Shown: one piece after another, positions 8,114-15,993 of the stretch | How positions within the stretch are numbered: the first letter of the stretch is position 1 | Layout: every line of letters starts with the position of its first letter | NCBI GenBank assembly: GCA_019313825.1 | Contig: JAFDAM010000017.1 | Location: 1-40,449, forward strand | DNA length: 40,449 bases | From: Deltaproteobacteria bacterium | Lineage (GTDB): Bacteria; Desulfobacterota; DSM-4660; Desulfatiglandales; HGW-15 | Reading direction: 5' to 3' | Notes under the pieces: generated by a model | Databases searched by the model: none | What the model was told of the DNA's origin: nothing | The model's input: the letters and a program-made list of their open reading frames with translations, nothing else | Position numbers and translations under genes: made by a program

Positions 8114-9049
8114 TCAAGGTATATTTCCTTGCTTCTTACCATACAAGACACGCTCCAACTCCCTATGTGTAAAATAGGGGTCATCGTTCCTTAAGTACGG
8201 TAGCAGGATCTTTTTTTGTCTAAGGATATCCCTGTGGATCTCCCCAAAGATCTCGTCCGGTTCATAAAGAGCGGCATTAGCGATATGCTGCCCAAAGGGG
8301 TTGAGTATTTCGCTGCCACCCCAGAACCTGTAAGTCTGGTTTTCGCACAACTGATCCGGGAATTCTCGGGTGTCTGTTTTTTCCGGCTTCTCCTTTCGGG
8401 TATCCCTCCTCTCCAAGAAACTCTCCTCGCCCACACGGTTTGCGCAGATGTTGTAGACGCCGAATATGCGGGCATAAAAGCTGTTGACAATTGCCCAGCT
8501 CTCTATATTGCTGAACTCATCACCCATGGAGCCCTGTGAGGAGTTGAATATGCTCACAAAGATATCCGCCTTCTGGGTCACACCCAGATAGGGCAGAGAC
8601 GGGTGCCACAGGTCATTACAGATAAAGACGGCAATGTTGAAGTCATTGAGTTTAAAGACAGGGACATGCTTTCCGGTCGTAAAGAATTTTCTCTCCTCAA
8701 AGACTCCGTAGTTGGGAAGGTTGAGTTTGCGGTACGCAAAGAGGAGTTCTCCGTCAACAGCCACAAGCGCCGAGTTATAAAAGTTCATGGAGGACGACTC
8801 TTCAATAAAGCCAACCACGGCCGCCGTCCCTTTTGTGGCCGATGTCAACTGTCTGATCTCCTGAGAATCCAACCTGAGCGCAACTTCATGGTACTGCTGC
8901 CCGACAAAGTATCCAGTCAATGCAAGTTCAGGAAAAACAGTGAGTTCAGCGCCTCTCTCCCTGCCTTTCCGGATCTTTGCAATGACATCTGTAAGATTCG
9001 CCTTAAGGTCCAGCAGGACCGGGCTTGTCTGATAAACCATGACTTTCAT
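8114..9049 (-). CDS. Nitrilase-superfamily carbon-nitrogen hydrolase
   Basis: A 311-residue C-N hydrolase with a complete Glu-Lys-Cys triad: Glu41 in FPELALTGYF, Lys108 in YRKLNLPNYGVFEE and Cys144 in FICNDLWHP. The LPNYGVFEERKFF segment closely resembles the glutaminase domain of NAD synthetases, but the synthetase half is absent and the length matches a single hydrolase domain. It should cleave an amide (releasing ammonia) or a nitrile; the substrate is unknown. It lies at the 3' end of the minus-strand methyltransferase/ABC transporter cluster, separated from it by repeat elements, and could serve the same pathway; that link is inference. The Shine-Dalgarno AAGGAGGT is strong. Confidence 0.85.
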   Translation of the reverse strand: MKVMVYQTSPVLLDLKANLTDVIAKIRKGRERGAELTVFPELALTGYFVGQQYHEVALRLDSQEIRQLTSATKGTAAVVGFIEESSSMNFYNSALVAVDGELLFAYRKLNLPNYGVFEERKFFTTGKHVPVFKLNDFNIAVFICNDLWHPSLPYLGVTQKADIFVSIFNSSQGSMGDEFSNIESWAIVNSFYARIFGVYNICANRVGEESFLERRDTRKEKPEKTDTREFPDQLCENQTYRFWGGSEILNPFGQHIANAALYEPDEIFGEIHRDILRQKKILLPYLRNDDPYFTHRELERVLYGKKQGNIP

Positions 9050-9138
9050 GATACATAGACCTCCTTTTTTACAAGTACAAAGATCGTCAAATAGTTGATT
9101 GGTTGAGTCGTTGAATTGGAAAATAAGTATGTGAAATC

Positions 9139-9417
9139 GTAACTATTCAGGTTGTTTAGGCTTTAGGCTAAAGGCTATTAGGTTTTTCCCATTGATCAAA
9201 TTGGAGCATCCTTCAACGATATTTGATGGAACTGAAATCGGGCTCTTCTCATTTGGGAAGTCAACCCATATACTTCCTCCGTAGGAAATTCTCTAGCAGC
9301 TCGATAGATCAGAAGCACCACTTCGTCAGCCAATTCAAATGCTCTGAGCGACCTATGATCACGCATGATTCTCTCCTACAGCCTAAATACCTACAGCCTA
9401 TCTGCCTGAGCAGTTAC
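9139..9417 (-). mobile_element. IVS-like inverted-repeat element, copy B
   Basis: Same ends as copy A in the opposite orientation: GTAACTATTCAGG at 9139 is the reverse complement of the copy-A 3' end, and CCTGAGCAGTTAC at 9405-9417 that of its 5' end. It contains a longer four-helix-bundle pseudogene. Shared ends in both orientations argue for a mobile or formerly mobile unit. Confidence 0.7.
9143..9366 (-). pseudogene. Frameshifted and truncated four-helix-bundle (S23/IVS-type) protein
   Basis: Reading from ATG at 9366 gives MRDHRSLRAFELADEVVLL, then IYRAAREFPTEEVYGLTSQM and RRA, a clear four-helix-bundle family start. The frame then shifts; in the next frame ISVPSNIVEG, the family's hallmark continuation, appears and soon runs into the terminal repeat and a TAG. 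The C-terminal half is missing, so the gene is dead. Confidence 0.75.
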
Positions 9418-9540
9418 GTGAAATCAACATATTAGAGTTCTAAATCTATCAGGTGTCCAATTCTTAAGTAAAGAGTGTTAATTCAAATAATAACAACAAC
9501 TTAACCACTCAACTACTTAACAAGGCCTGAAGTATAACCC

Positions 9541-9604
9541 CTTAAACGTTTAGGTTGAAAACCGAAAGCCTTCCACCTTCAGCCTATCCACCTGAGTAGC
9601 TACT
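9541..9604 (-). repeat. IVS-like element end, copy D (degenerate)
   Basis: On the minus strand GTAGCTACTCAGGTGGATAG matches the 5' end of copies A-C with a few changes; the distal end (AACCTAAACG) is diverged. It begins at the stop codon of the 9603-10787 gene, so its first base forms part of that TAG. Confidence 0.5.
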
Positions 9605-10787
9605 AATAAAGAAAGGATCTACCCGTGTTCTTGACCGTGTGATCGTCCCTCATATAGTTGGCCGTGCCCCCGTTTCGCATAATAACCTCAAACCCTTCCG
9701 GGTCATAGGGCTCAAGCTCGTATTCAGGGGCCTTTTCAGGTCCGGTCTCCCGACAGAGCTCGATATGCCTCTCCATCTTAGCAATAGAAAAAGAGATCAG
9801 CTCCTTCAGGAAACCGAAGGAATGCCGCATCTGGTGAAAGCCGTACTTTTTCATGATGGCGAAACCGTTTATCGCCTCTTCCTCGGCCTTTCTGTTAGGT
9901 GTCTCCTGGCTGGTGGTGCAGGCGGTCTGGATAGAGGGTATGCCCAGCATTTTGCAGACCTTCTCCTGTAAAAGGTTGGCAATATTATGGGAGACAAGGC
10001 CAAGGTCCACCGCATAGTTCTTCTTGATATTGGCGATGGACGGAAGTCCCGCATGCACAACCATGATCCCGGGGTTCACAAGCTGTGCCAGGGTGATTCC
10101 AAACAGACCCTCTGCGTGTGTCAGCGTAAGAATACCTGACATGGAATAGGGCCCGGAGAGCCCTGCCATGGGCATGCTGGAGACATAGATGGGTATTCCC
10201 TTTCGCACGCAAGCGAGAAAAGGATCGACCATGCTCTCAATTATATTCAGGGGGCTGTTGATAATTGAGAACTGGACAGTGATATCTCCCCTGGTCTCAT
10301 GAATCTTCTTGGCCCTGTCTATACCCGCCTCTGTTACGGCAGCGACATAGACGGGTTTATCACAGTTCTCGATTATGGTGTCCATGACCTTTGTTTCCTG
10401 GTTTCGAATCAAGACTCCCCTTGCCATAAAAGCGATCTCATCGGCCTTGTTTACAATCTTCGCTATCCTGGTAAGGTGATCAAAGGTAGGCTCCACCAGT
10501 TCACCGGTCTCATCGTCATAGACAAAGGGGGCGGTGCCTCCCACACCGAACGAGTCTTCAGGTATCCAGTACTTATCTCTCTTGGGCGCGCTGTTCAGGG
10601 CCTGCTCCACCAGGGGAGTCAGGACATGGATATGTCCCGTACTGTCATCAAAGGCTGCAAGGCCCGTGTCTTCAAAGATCTTCCTGACCTCAGGAGAATC
10701 ACATTTTATACCGACTTCCTCAAGCACCCGGAGCGCGTCCAGGTGTATCTTTTCTAATAGATCATTCTCTTTCAAATTAAATTCCAT
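9603..10787 (-). CDS. MttB-family (trimethylamine/quaternary-amine) methyltransferase, non-pyrrolysine
   Basis: A 394-residue member of the MttB superfamily, TIM-barrel enzymes that move a methyl group from a methylated amine to a corrinoid protein. No in-frame amber codon lies within the domain: where MttB has pyrrolysine, this protein reads through HQMRHSFGFLKELISF, as expected for the non-Pyl branch that includes glycine-betaine (MtgB), proline-betaine and carnitine enzymes. It is about 90 residues shorter than typical MttB (480-500) but colinear with its paralogue at 17602-18816, so the short form is probably real. The gene lies 51 bases after the transporter's binding-protein gene on the same strand, pointing to a transported quaternary amine as substrate. 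It ends with tandem TAG TAG at a repeat element. No corrinoid protein gene is nearby. Confidence 0.82.
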   Translation of the reverse strand: MEFNLKENDLLEKIHLDALRVLEEVGIKCDSPEVRKIFEDTGLAAFDDSTGHIHVLTPLVEQALNSAPKRDKYWIPEDSFGVGGTAPFVYDDETGELVEPTFDHLTRIAKIVNKADEIAFMARGVLIRNQETKVMDTIIENCDKPVYVAAVTEAGIDRAKKIHETRGDITVQFSIINSPLNIIESMVDPFLACVRKGIPIYVSSMPMAGLSGPYSMSGILTLTHAEGLFGITLAQLVNPGIMVVHAGLPSIANIKKNYAVDLGLVSHNIANLLQEKVCKMLGIPSIQTACTTSQETPNRKAEEEAINGFAIMKKYGFHQMRHSFGFLKELISFSIAKMERHIELCRETGPEKAPEYELEPYDPEGFEVIMRNGGTANYMRDDHTVKNTGRSFLY

Positions 10788-10838
10788 ATCTTTCCGTCTT
10801 TTCCATCCTTCCTACAAATAATTATTTAGTTTACCTTT

Positions 10839-11756
10839 CTACAGCAATCCATTCTTCTGCAGCCAGCTGCGGGCAACCTCTTCAATCTTCTTATGCTCAA
10901 TATCCGCCTGGGCGTTCAACTTCTGCATCTCTTTTGTGGTAAGCCTCTCAGCAATGGGCTTTAGGATGTTGCGTGTTTCCGGATACTTCTTAATAAACTC
11001 CGAACGGACAACGGGTGCGGGGTTGTAAATGGGAAAATATGATTTGTCGTCCTTTAGGTTAATAAAGCCGAATGCCGCGATCCTGCCGTCCGTAGCAAAC
11101 CCCATAGAGACATCAACCTCTTTCTCTTTGAGGGCCTTATATACAATACCGGAGTCCATCTTTTTTACTTTGTCATATGGGACTTGAAAGCCATACAGCT
11201 TCATAAGCGGCTTAAAGCCGTCCGGACGTTCCCAGAATTCCGCGTTGACGCCGATGACAAGCTTATCCTGATTTTTATTCATATACCGGCTCAGATTACT
11301 AATAGAAGCAATTCCAAGATCGCGAGCATTTTGCTCCCTCATCATAAGGGTGTATGTGTTATTGAATTGCACTTCATCAAGCCATACAATCCCTTTTTTT
11401 TCATCGTTCTCCTTCACCCATTCATAGCATTTTGCCTGGTTAGTCATTATGTCGCTGTTGTTCTGCTTGTGATATACCGTATAGGCAGTTCCGGTGTATT
11501 CATAATAAAAATCGATCTGAGCCTTTTCCAGCGATTGACGTACAACCGCAGAGCCCACGCCGGTCCTTAGCGTCACCTTAAAACCATTCTTTTCCATGAG
11601 GATCTTTGCCATCTCGGGCAAGATATACTGTTCCGTAAAATTCTTCCCGCCTATGGTGACTCTCTTTTCCGCCATGCTCGTAACAGACATCGCAAGAAGA
11701 ACAAAAGCTAAGAACACGATCCACACCAAAACGCATCTCTTTTTTTTCATATCCAT
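10839..11756 (-). CDS. OpuC-type quaternary-amine ABC transporter, substrate-binding protein
   Basis: A 305-residue periplasmic binding protein of the glycine betaine/choline/carnitine (OpuAC/OpuCC) family. A signal peptide occupies about residues 1-30 (Lys/Arg-rich start, hydrophobic core, then MA-EKR); no lipobox Cys is seen, fitting a Gram-negative periplasm. The mature start VTIGGKNFTEQYILPEM is the classic family opening. The start at 11756 is preferred because AAGGAGG lies 6-7 bases before it; an upstream start would add 16 residues and bury that site. It is the last of four transporter genes, with the MttB gene downstream. The ligand pocket was not modelled, so betaine, carnitine or another quaternary amine are all open. 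Confidence 0.9.
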   Translation of the reverse strand: MDMKKKRCVLVWIVFLAFVLLAMSVTSMAEKRVTIGGKNFTEQYILPEMAKILMEKNGFKVTLRTGVGSAVVRQSLEKAQIDFYYEYTGTAYTVYHKQNNSDIMTNQAKCYEWVKENDEKKGIVWLDEVQFNNTYTLMMREQNARDLGIASISNLSRYMNKNQDKLVIGVNAEFWERPDGFKPLMKLYGFQVPYDKVKKMDSGIVYKALKEKEVDVSMGFATDGRIAAFGFINLKDDKSYFPIYNPAPVVRSEFIKKYPETRNILKPIAERLTTKEMQKLNAQADIEHKKIEEVARSWLQKNGLL

Positions 11757-11864
11757 CTGAACCCTCCTTTCATTCTTCATCTCAGAACTTATGTCCAAAT
11801 ACATTGGTACCGTTCAAAAGCGATGGCATATGATCTTTTCATATCAAAGGTTATGCCGGTCTTT

Positions 11865-12608
11865 TCAAGACGATATCTCCCGTTGCAATCGAAGCCCCTT
11901 GGGTATTATTACAAACCCAAGCAGTTCACACAAGTAATCTGCGAAGAGAGCCAAGAGCATCGTCGGAACAGCCCCAGCTAAAAGCTTGTCCGAGCGGATC
12001 AGATCGATCCCTACAAAGATATGCTCTCCAAGGCCGCCGGCGCCAATGAGGAATGCCAAGGCAGCGGTTCCGATATTGATTACGAGTGATACGCGAAAAC
12101 CGGTCAGGATAACACTCATTGCATTGGGTATTTCTACCTGAAAAAGGATCCGAGCGTTCGACATCCCCATTCCTCTGGCAGCATCAATGATCCATGGTGA
12201 AACGGCGGTGATACCTGCCAGGGTATTACGCGCGATGGGTAAAACCGAATAGACGAACAGTGCAAATACTGCGGCCTTGAACCCGATTCCAAGCACCCCC
12301 ATGGCCAACGCAATGACAGCCAGAGAGGGAACTGTCTGCCCTAATCCGACAACATACATGATGAACCCAGCATATCTCTTGAATCCGGGTCGAGTGAAGA
12401 TGATGCCCACACCGATGCCTAATATGGTTGCCATGGCCATGCTTATCGCCACCATCCATATATGCTGCCCGATCAGCCCTACCGTGTATTGGAGCTCATA
12501 TGGGTCGGACAAGTACTCGATCAGGCCGGCACGTTCCATGGATACCCCTGCGATCAGCAGGATCACGATAAGAATAAACCGGTATACTCTGCCGAATGCC
12601 TGGATCAT
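11865..12608 (-). CDS. OpuC-type ABC transporter permease (second)
   Basis: A 247-residue inner-membrane permease of the BPD_transp family with about six hydrophobic segments. The cytoplasmic EAA-like loop is visible as DAARGMGMSNARILFQVEIP, the contact site for the ATPase. It overlaps the preceding permease gene by four bases (ATGA-type overlap), so the two are translationally coupled. With the paralogous 12605-13273 gene it forms the heterodimeric pore typical of OpuC/OpuBB-BD systems. Confidence 0.9.
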   Translation of the reverse strand: MIQAFGRVYRFILIVILLIAGVSMERAGLIEYLSDPYELQYTVGLIGQHIWMVAISMAMATILGIGVGIIFTRPGFKRYAGFIMYVVGLGQTVPSLAVIALAMGVLGIGFKAAVFALFVYSVLPIARNTLAGITAVSPWIIDAARGMGMSNARILFQVEIPNAMSVILTGFRVSLVINIGTAALAFLIGAGGLGEHIFVGIDLIRSDKLLAGAVPTMLLALFADYLCELLGFVIIPKGLRLQREISS

Positions 12609-13273
12609 CTTCCCTGCTTCCTTCCTATCTTGATTCCCCTTGGGGTCAGGATACGCTCGATAAGTGCCATACCCGCATCAACAAAGATGGCAAGGAGTGC
12701 CACCAGGATTGCACCAGCCATAACCATCTCATCATATGCCCGCGCTATACCCTGCTGTATGAAGACTCCCAGACCGCCTGCTCCGATATATGCTGCGATT
12801 GCGGTGATTCCGATATTCATAACCGCTGCAGTTCGCAGGCCCGCTATGATTACCGGAACCGCGAGGGGAATCTCGACCTCTTTCAGACGCGTCAGGCTGC
12901 TCATGCCGACCCCCTTCCCCGCCTCCACAAGTTCCGGAGGGACATTCTTGATCCCCACATAAGTATTTCGGATTATTGGAAGCTGGCTGTAGAGCACAAG
13001 CGCGATAACGGCAGGTACTTTGCCTAAGCCATGGCCGATCAATGCCAGAACAGGGAGCATAAGTCCGAAAAGGGCAATGGACGGAATAGTCATGAGGATA
13101 TTGGCAGCATTCAGGACCTTTTTCGCGATCCCTTCGTTCCGCGTGATGAGAATTCCCAAGGGAACCGCTATAATGGTTGCCAGAAAGACCGCAAAGGCAA
13201 CAATCCGGATATGTTCCCATGTCAAAAACAGGCATTGATCCGAATTATTCAGGATAAAATCGATGAGTTTCAT
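12605..13273 (-). CDS. OpuC-type ABC transporter permease (first)
   Basis: A 222-residue permease with hydrophobic segments throughout and the EAA-like loop VEAGKGVGMSSLTRLKEVEI. The N-terminal opening FLTWEHIRIVAFAVFLA is the usual start in OpuCB/OpuCD proteins. It starts nine bases after the ATPase gene and overlaps the next permease by four bases, so all are one operon. Confidence 0.9.
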   Translation of the reverse strand: MKLIDFILNNSDQCLFLTWEHIRIVAFAVFLATIIAVPLGILITRNEGIAKKVLNAANILMTIPSIALFGLMLPVLALIGHGLGKVPAVIALVLYSQLPIIRNTYVGIKNVPPELVEAGKGVGMSSLTRLKEVEIPLAVPVIIAGLRTAAVMNIGITAIAAYIGAGGLGVFIQQGIARAYDEMVMAGAILVALLAIFVDAGMALIERILTPRGIKIGRKQGR

Positions 13274-13282
13274 GCCTTTATC

Positions 13283-14413
13283 CTATTCACGCTCAGCGTT
13301 ATCTGCATATATGCCCTGGATATATTTCCGGATATCTTGATAATTGATACTGCCGGCGAGATCCCCGTTCTCGTCAACAACAGGAAGAAGATGGACATTA
13401 TGCAATAGCATTTGGGACATCACATCTCTCAATGTGTCATTGCACCTGATCAGAACCGGATAGGGGTCTGCCACGTTTTTGACTTCAGTATTTTTATCCT
13501 TCAGCAACTTGGAATATAAATACCCCATAGGCTTGCCCTGATGAATGACTATCAGGTTGAGATAATCCTTGTCTTCCAGAAACCTGAGCGCTTCACCGGT
13601 ACTTGTCGATCCCTCCACGATATTGACGGGACTACCATCCATTGCTTCCTCGGCACGCAAGAGCCCCAGCAACTTAAGGGCCCGGTCTGTTCCTACAAAG
13701 TCCTCAATATACCTATTTGCCGGACGAGTCAGGATCTGTCCGGGTGAGTCGTATTGAATTAGGCGACCGTCTTGAAAGATAGCAATCCTGTCACCCATCT
13801 TAATGGCCTCATGGATATCGTGAGTCACAAACAGGATGGTCTTCTTGAGTCTTTCATGGAGACCCAGGAATTCATCCTGTATCTCTTCCCGGTTAATGGG
13901 ATCAATGGCGCCGAAGGGCTCATCCATGAGTAGGATCTCAGGGTCTGCCGCCAGGCAGCGCGCCACTCCAATGCGCTGCTGCTGTCCCCCGGAAAGCTCT
14001 ACCGGGTAGCGGTCACGAAAGGTCTTGGGTTCAAGACGCAGCATCCGGAGCAATTCATCCACCCGCTCCCTGATTCGCCCCTTTTCCCAGCCCAACAGGC
14101 GCGGGACAACAGCAATGTTCTCATATATGGACTTATTGGGGAACAGGCCGATCTCCTGAATGGCGTAACCCATGGTCTGACGCAGCTTTACCGGATCCAG
14201 GAACATGATATCCTGTCCGTTGATCTTGATGGTTCCGCTGCTCATTGCGATAAGCCGATTGGTGAGGCGTAAAAGAGTGGTCTTTCCGCAGCCTGAAGGC
14301 CCAAGCAAGGTGACCAGGTGCCCCTGTTCGATATCAAGGACGACCTCATCCACTGCGGTCACTGCATCGGAGCCAGTACCAAAGATCTTGCTTACCCTAT
14401 CATATTGGATCAT
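13283..14413 (-). CDS. OpuC-type ABC transporter ATPase with CBS pair
   Basis: A 376-residue ATPase of the quaternary-amine importer. Walker [11 protein letters not shown]-loop region, signature [16 protein letters not shown], Walker [13 protein letters not shown] and the switch His (FVTHDIHEA) are intact. The C-terminal 120 residues hold two CBS domains, which in OpuA sense ionic strength or cyclic di-AMP to gate transport. It is the first transporter gene on the minus strand; the next gene starts nine bases after its stop. The presence of an intact CBS pair suggests gated uptake even though the surrounding genes point to catabolism. Confidence 0.92.
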   Translation of the reverse strand: MIQYDRVSKIFGTGSDAVTAVDEVVLDIEQGHLVTLLGPSGCGKTTLLRLTNRLIAMSSGTIKINGQDIMFLDPVKLRQTMGYAIQEIGLFPNKSIYENIAVVPRLLGWEKGRIRERVDELLRMLRLEPKTFRDRYPVELSGGQQQRIGVARCLAADPEILLMDEPFGAIDPINREEIQDEFLGLHERLKKTILFVTHDIHEAIKMGDRIAIFQDGRLIQYDSPGQILTRPANRYIEDFVGTDRALKLLGLLRAEEAMDGSPVNIVEGSTSTGEALRFLEDKDYLNLIVIHQGKPMGYLYSKLLKDKNTEVKNVADPYPVLIRCNDTLRDVMSQMLLHNVHLLPVVDENGDLAGSINYQDIRKYIQGIYADNAERE

Positions 14414-14489
14414 GATATCCCATTTTTAACTATGGCCCTATTTATAATAAGGTGGTCCTGGATATGCGTCCAACGGGTAAAGGAAATCG

Positions 14490-14545
14490 GTAACTATTCA
14501 GGTTGTTTAGGCTGTAGGCTAAAGCCTATCTACCTGAGCAGTTAC
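14490..14545 (-). repeat. IVS-like element, copy C (no ORF, palindrome)
   Basis: Only the two ends of the element remain, joined into a 56-bp near-palindrome from GTAACTATTCAGG to CCTGAGCAGTTAC. It looks like an internal deletion derivative of copies A and B and would form a hairpin in RNA between the oxidoreductase and transporter genes. Confidence 0.7.
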
Positions 14546-14565
14546 GGAAATCGTATCTAAAGTCC

Positions 14566-15897
14566 TTAGCTCCATGGAAACGGGCTGTTAGACTCGGGAA
14601 GCATCTCTCCCTTCTCAAAACGGTCAAACCGGAAGGGGTTTAACAGCTCCTGGCTCGCTCCCATGATCTCCTTTGCAACCAGCTTACCCAGACCGATCAT
14701 CTTGTAGCCATGGCTGGAGTCTGCAATCATGTAGCAGTTCTCTTTGAACACATCGAAGATGGGGAAGTTGTCGGGCGAGAAGGCGCCCAGGCCGCCCGAA
14801 GGCTCCTTCCTATATTTCAGGTACTTGTCTTCGTATCTCTTCTGGCAGTGGGCCAGGGCGGATGTCCACATATGGGCAAATTCAGGTCCCACAATAAAGT
14901 CCGGTGAATCTATTCCGTAAGGGTCCACCCTGACCTTCTTGCTTGTCACCAGATCAGGGGCACTTCCACCCTGTATACCCTTGAAGTGGGAATCGGGCTT
15001 GTAATAGATCCCCCACATCTCGTCCGTGATAAGGGAGTTGTCCTCACTGGAATAGAGCGGGGCGTCCGAGTCCACGTGGATAACGGGCGGCATCCTGTCC
15101 TTGTTGTCCTTGCCGTAAGAGGGATCCACCCCCAGGGTCCCTTCCTGTAAAGACCAGTATGTCCACATCTTCATGTCCGGGTGGACCTTACCGTCAGCGC
15201 CTTCTACATTGATCGTGTCAGGAAAATCCAGCATCTTCCAGAAGATGTTTGCCCAGGGCCCGGCGCCGATTACCACATAATCACATAGGATAGTCCCTTT
15301 TGTGGTCTCCACACTTGAGATGCAGCCGTTGTGGTTCAGCCCGACGACCTCCACACCGGTAAGTATCCTGACCCCCTCGGCCTCGGCCTTGTCTGCCAGG
15401 CGATAGAGGGCCCGTGTGTTATGGGCATAACCGCCCCTCTTCTCGTGCAGTATGGATGTGATGTTCTCTGCCTGCCAGTCCTCGAATACGTTTTCTCTCA
15501 TGTATCTGAGACAGTCCTTCTCTCCCTCAATAAATTCCGATTCATAGGAGATGTCTTTCTGGCGGCCGTAGATCTCTCCCACGTCTTGGTGCATGGATTC
15601 AGGGGATATCTGCATATACCCAACCGGTAGGTAGCCGTAACCCTCAGCGTCCTCCTCCCACACGTCAACACTGTGCGCAATGAGCTCCTGCATGGCGGGC
15701 TGGTAGTAGTTGTTGCGTATCACACCACAGGCTATGCCCGAGGCGCCCGCGCCGATGGCAGTCTTGTCGATGACCAGGATATCTTCTCCCGTGCCTCTGC
15801 CCCGTGCCCTGAGTTCCTTTGCAAGATGCCAGGCGGTGCTCAGTCCGTGAATGCCCGCACCGATCATAATGTATTTATAGTATGTTGGTAATGGCAT
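14566..15897 (-). CDS. DAO-family FAD-dependent oxidoreductase (sarcosine/dimethylglycine dehydrogenase-like)
   Basis: A 443-residue flavoprotein of the D-amino-acid-oxidase/SoxB/DadA family. The N-terminal Rossmann motif is IMIGAGIHGLSTAWHLA (residues 10-26), and a second FAD contact is seen in DYVVIGAGPWAN. The C-terminal GxFSPDNFPIFD and DSSHGYKMIGLGKLVA segments match the flavin-closing part of the family. Relatives oxidise N-methyl groups of dimethylglycine or sarcosine, or other secondary and tertiary amines. Placed between an MttB homologue and a betaine-type transporter, it could remove further methyl groups after the first corrinoid-dependent demethylation; that is inference. In an anaerobe the electron acceptor would be a carrier, not oxygen. 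No folate-binding GcvT domain is attached. Confidence 0.85.
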   Translation of the reverse strand: MPLPTYYKYIMIGAGIHGLSTAWHLAKELRARGRGTGEDILVIDKTAIGAGASGIACGVIRNNYYQPAMQELIAHSVDVWEEDAEGYGYLPVGYMQISPESMHQDVGEIYGRQKDISYESEFIEGEKDCLRYMRENVFEDWQAENITSILHEKRGGYAHNTRALYRLADKAEAEGVRILTGVEVVGLNHNGCISSVETTKGTILCDYVVIGAGPWANIFWKMLDFPDTINVEGADGKVHPDMKMWTYWSLQEGTLGVDPSYGKDNKDRMPPVIHVDSDAPLYSSEDNSLITDEMWGIYYKPDSHFKGIQGGSAPDLVTSKKVRVDPYGIDSPDFIVGPEFAHMWTSALAHCQKRYEDKYLKYRKEPSGGLGAFSPDNFPIFDVFKENCYMIADSSHGYKMIGLGKLVAKEIMGASQELLNPFRFDRFEKGEMLPESNSPFPWS

Positions 15898-15993
15898 AAT
15901 ATTGCATCCTTTTTTATGTTTTTAATCCCCCTCCTTAAGGAAAGGGACGGATATATTAATGCCCCCAGGCCTCTCACGCCGGGGTAGTTGCTT

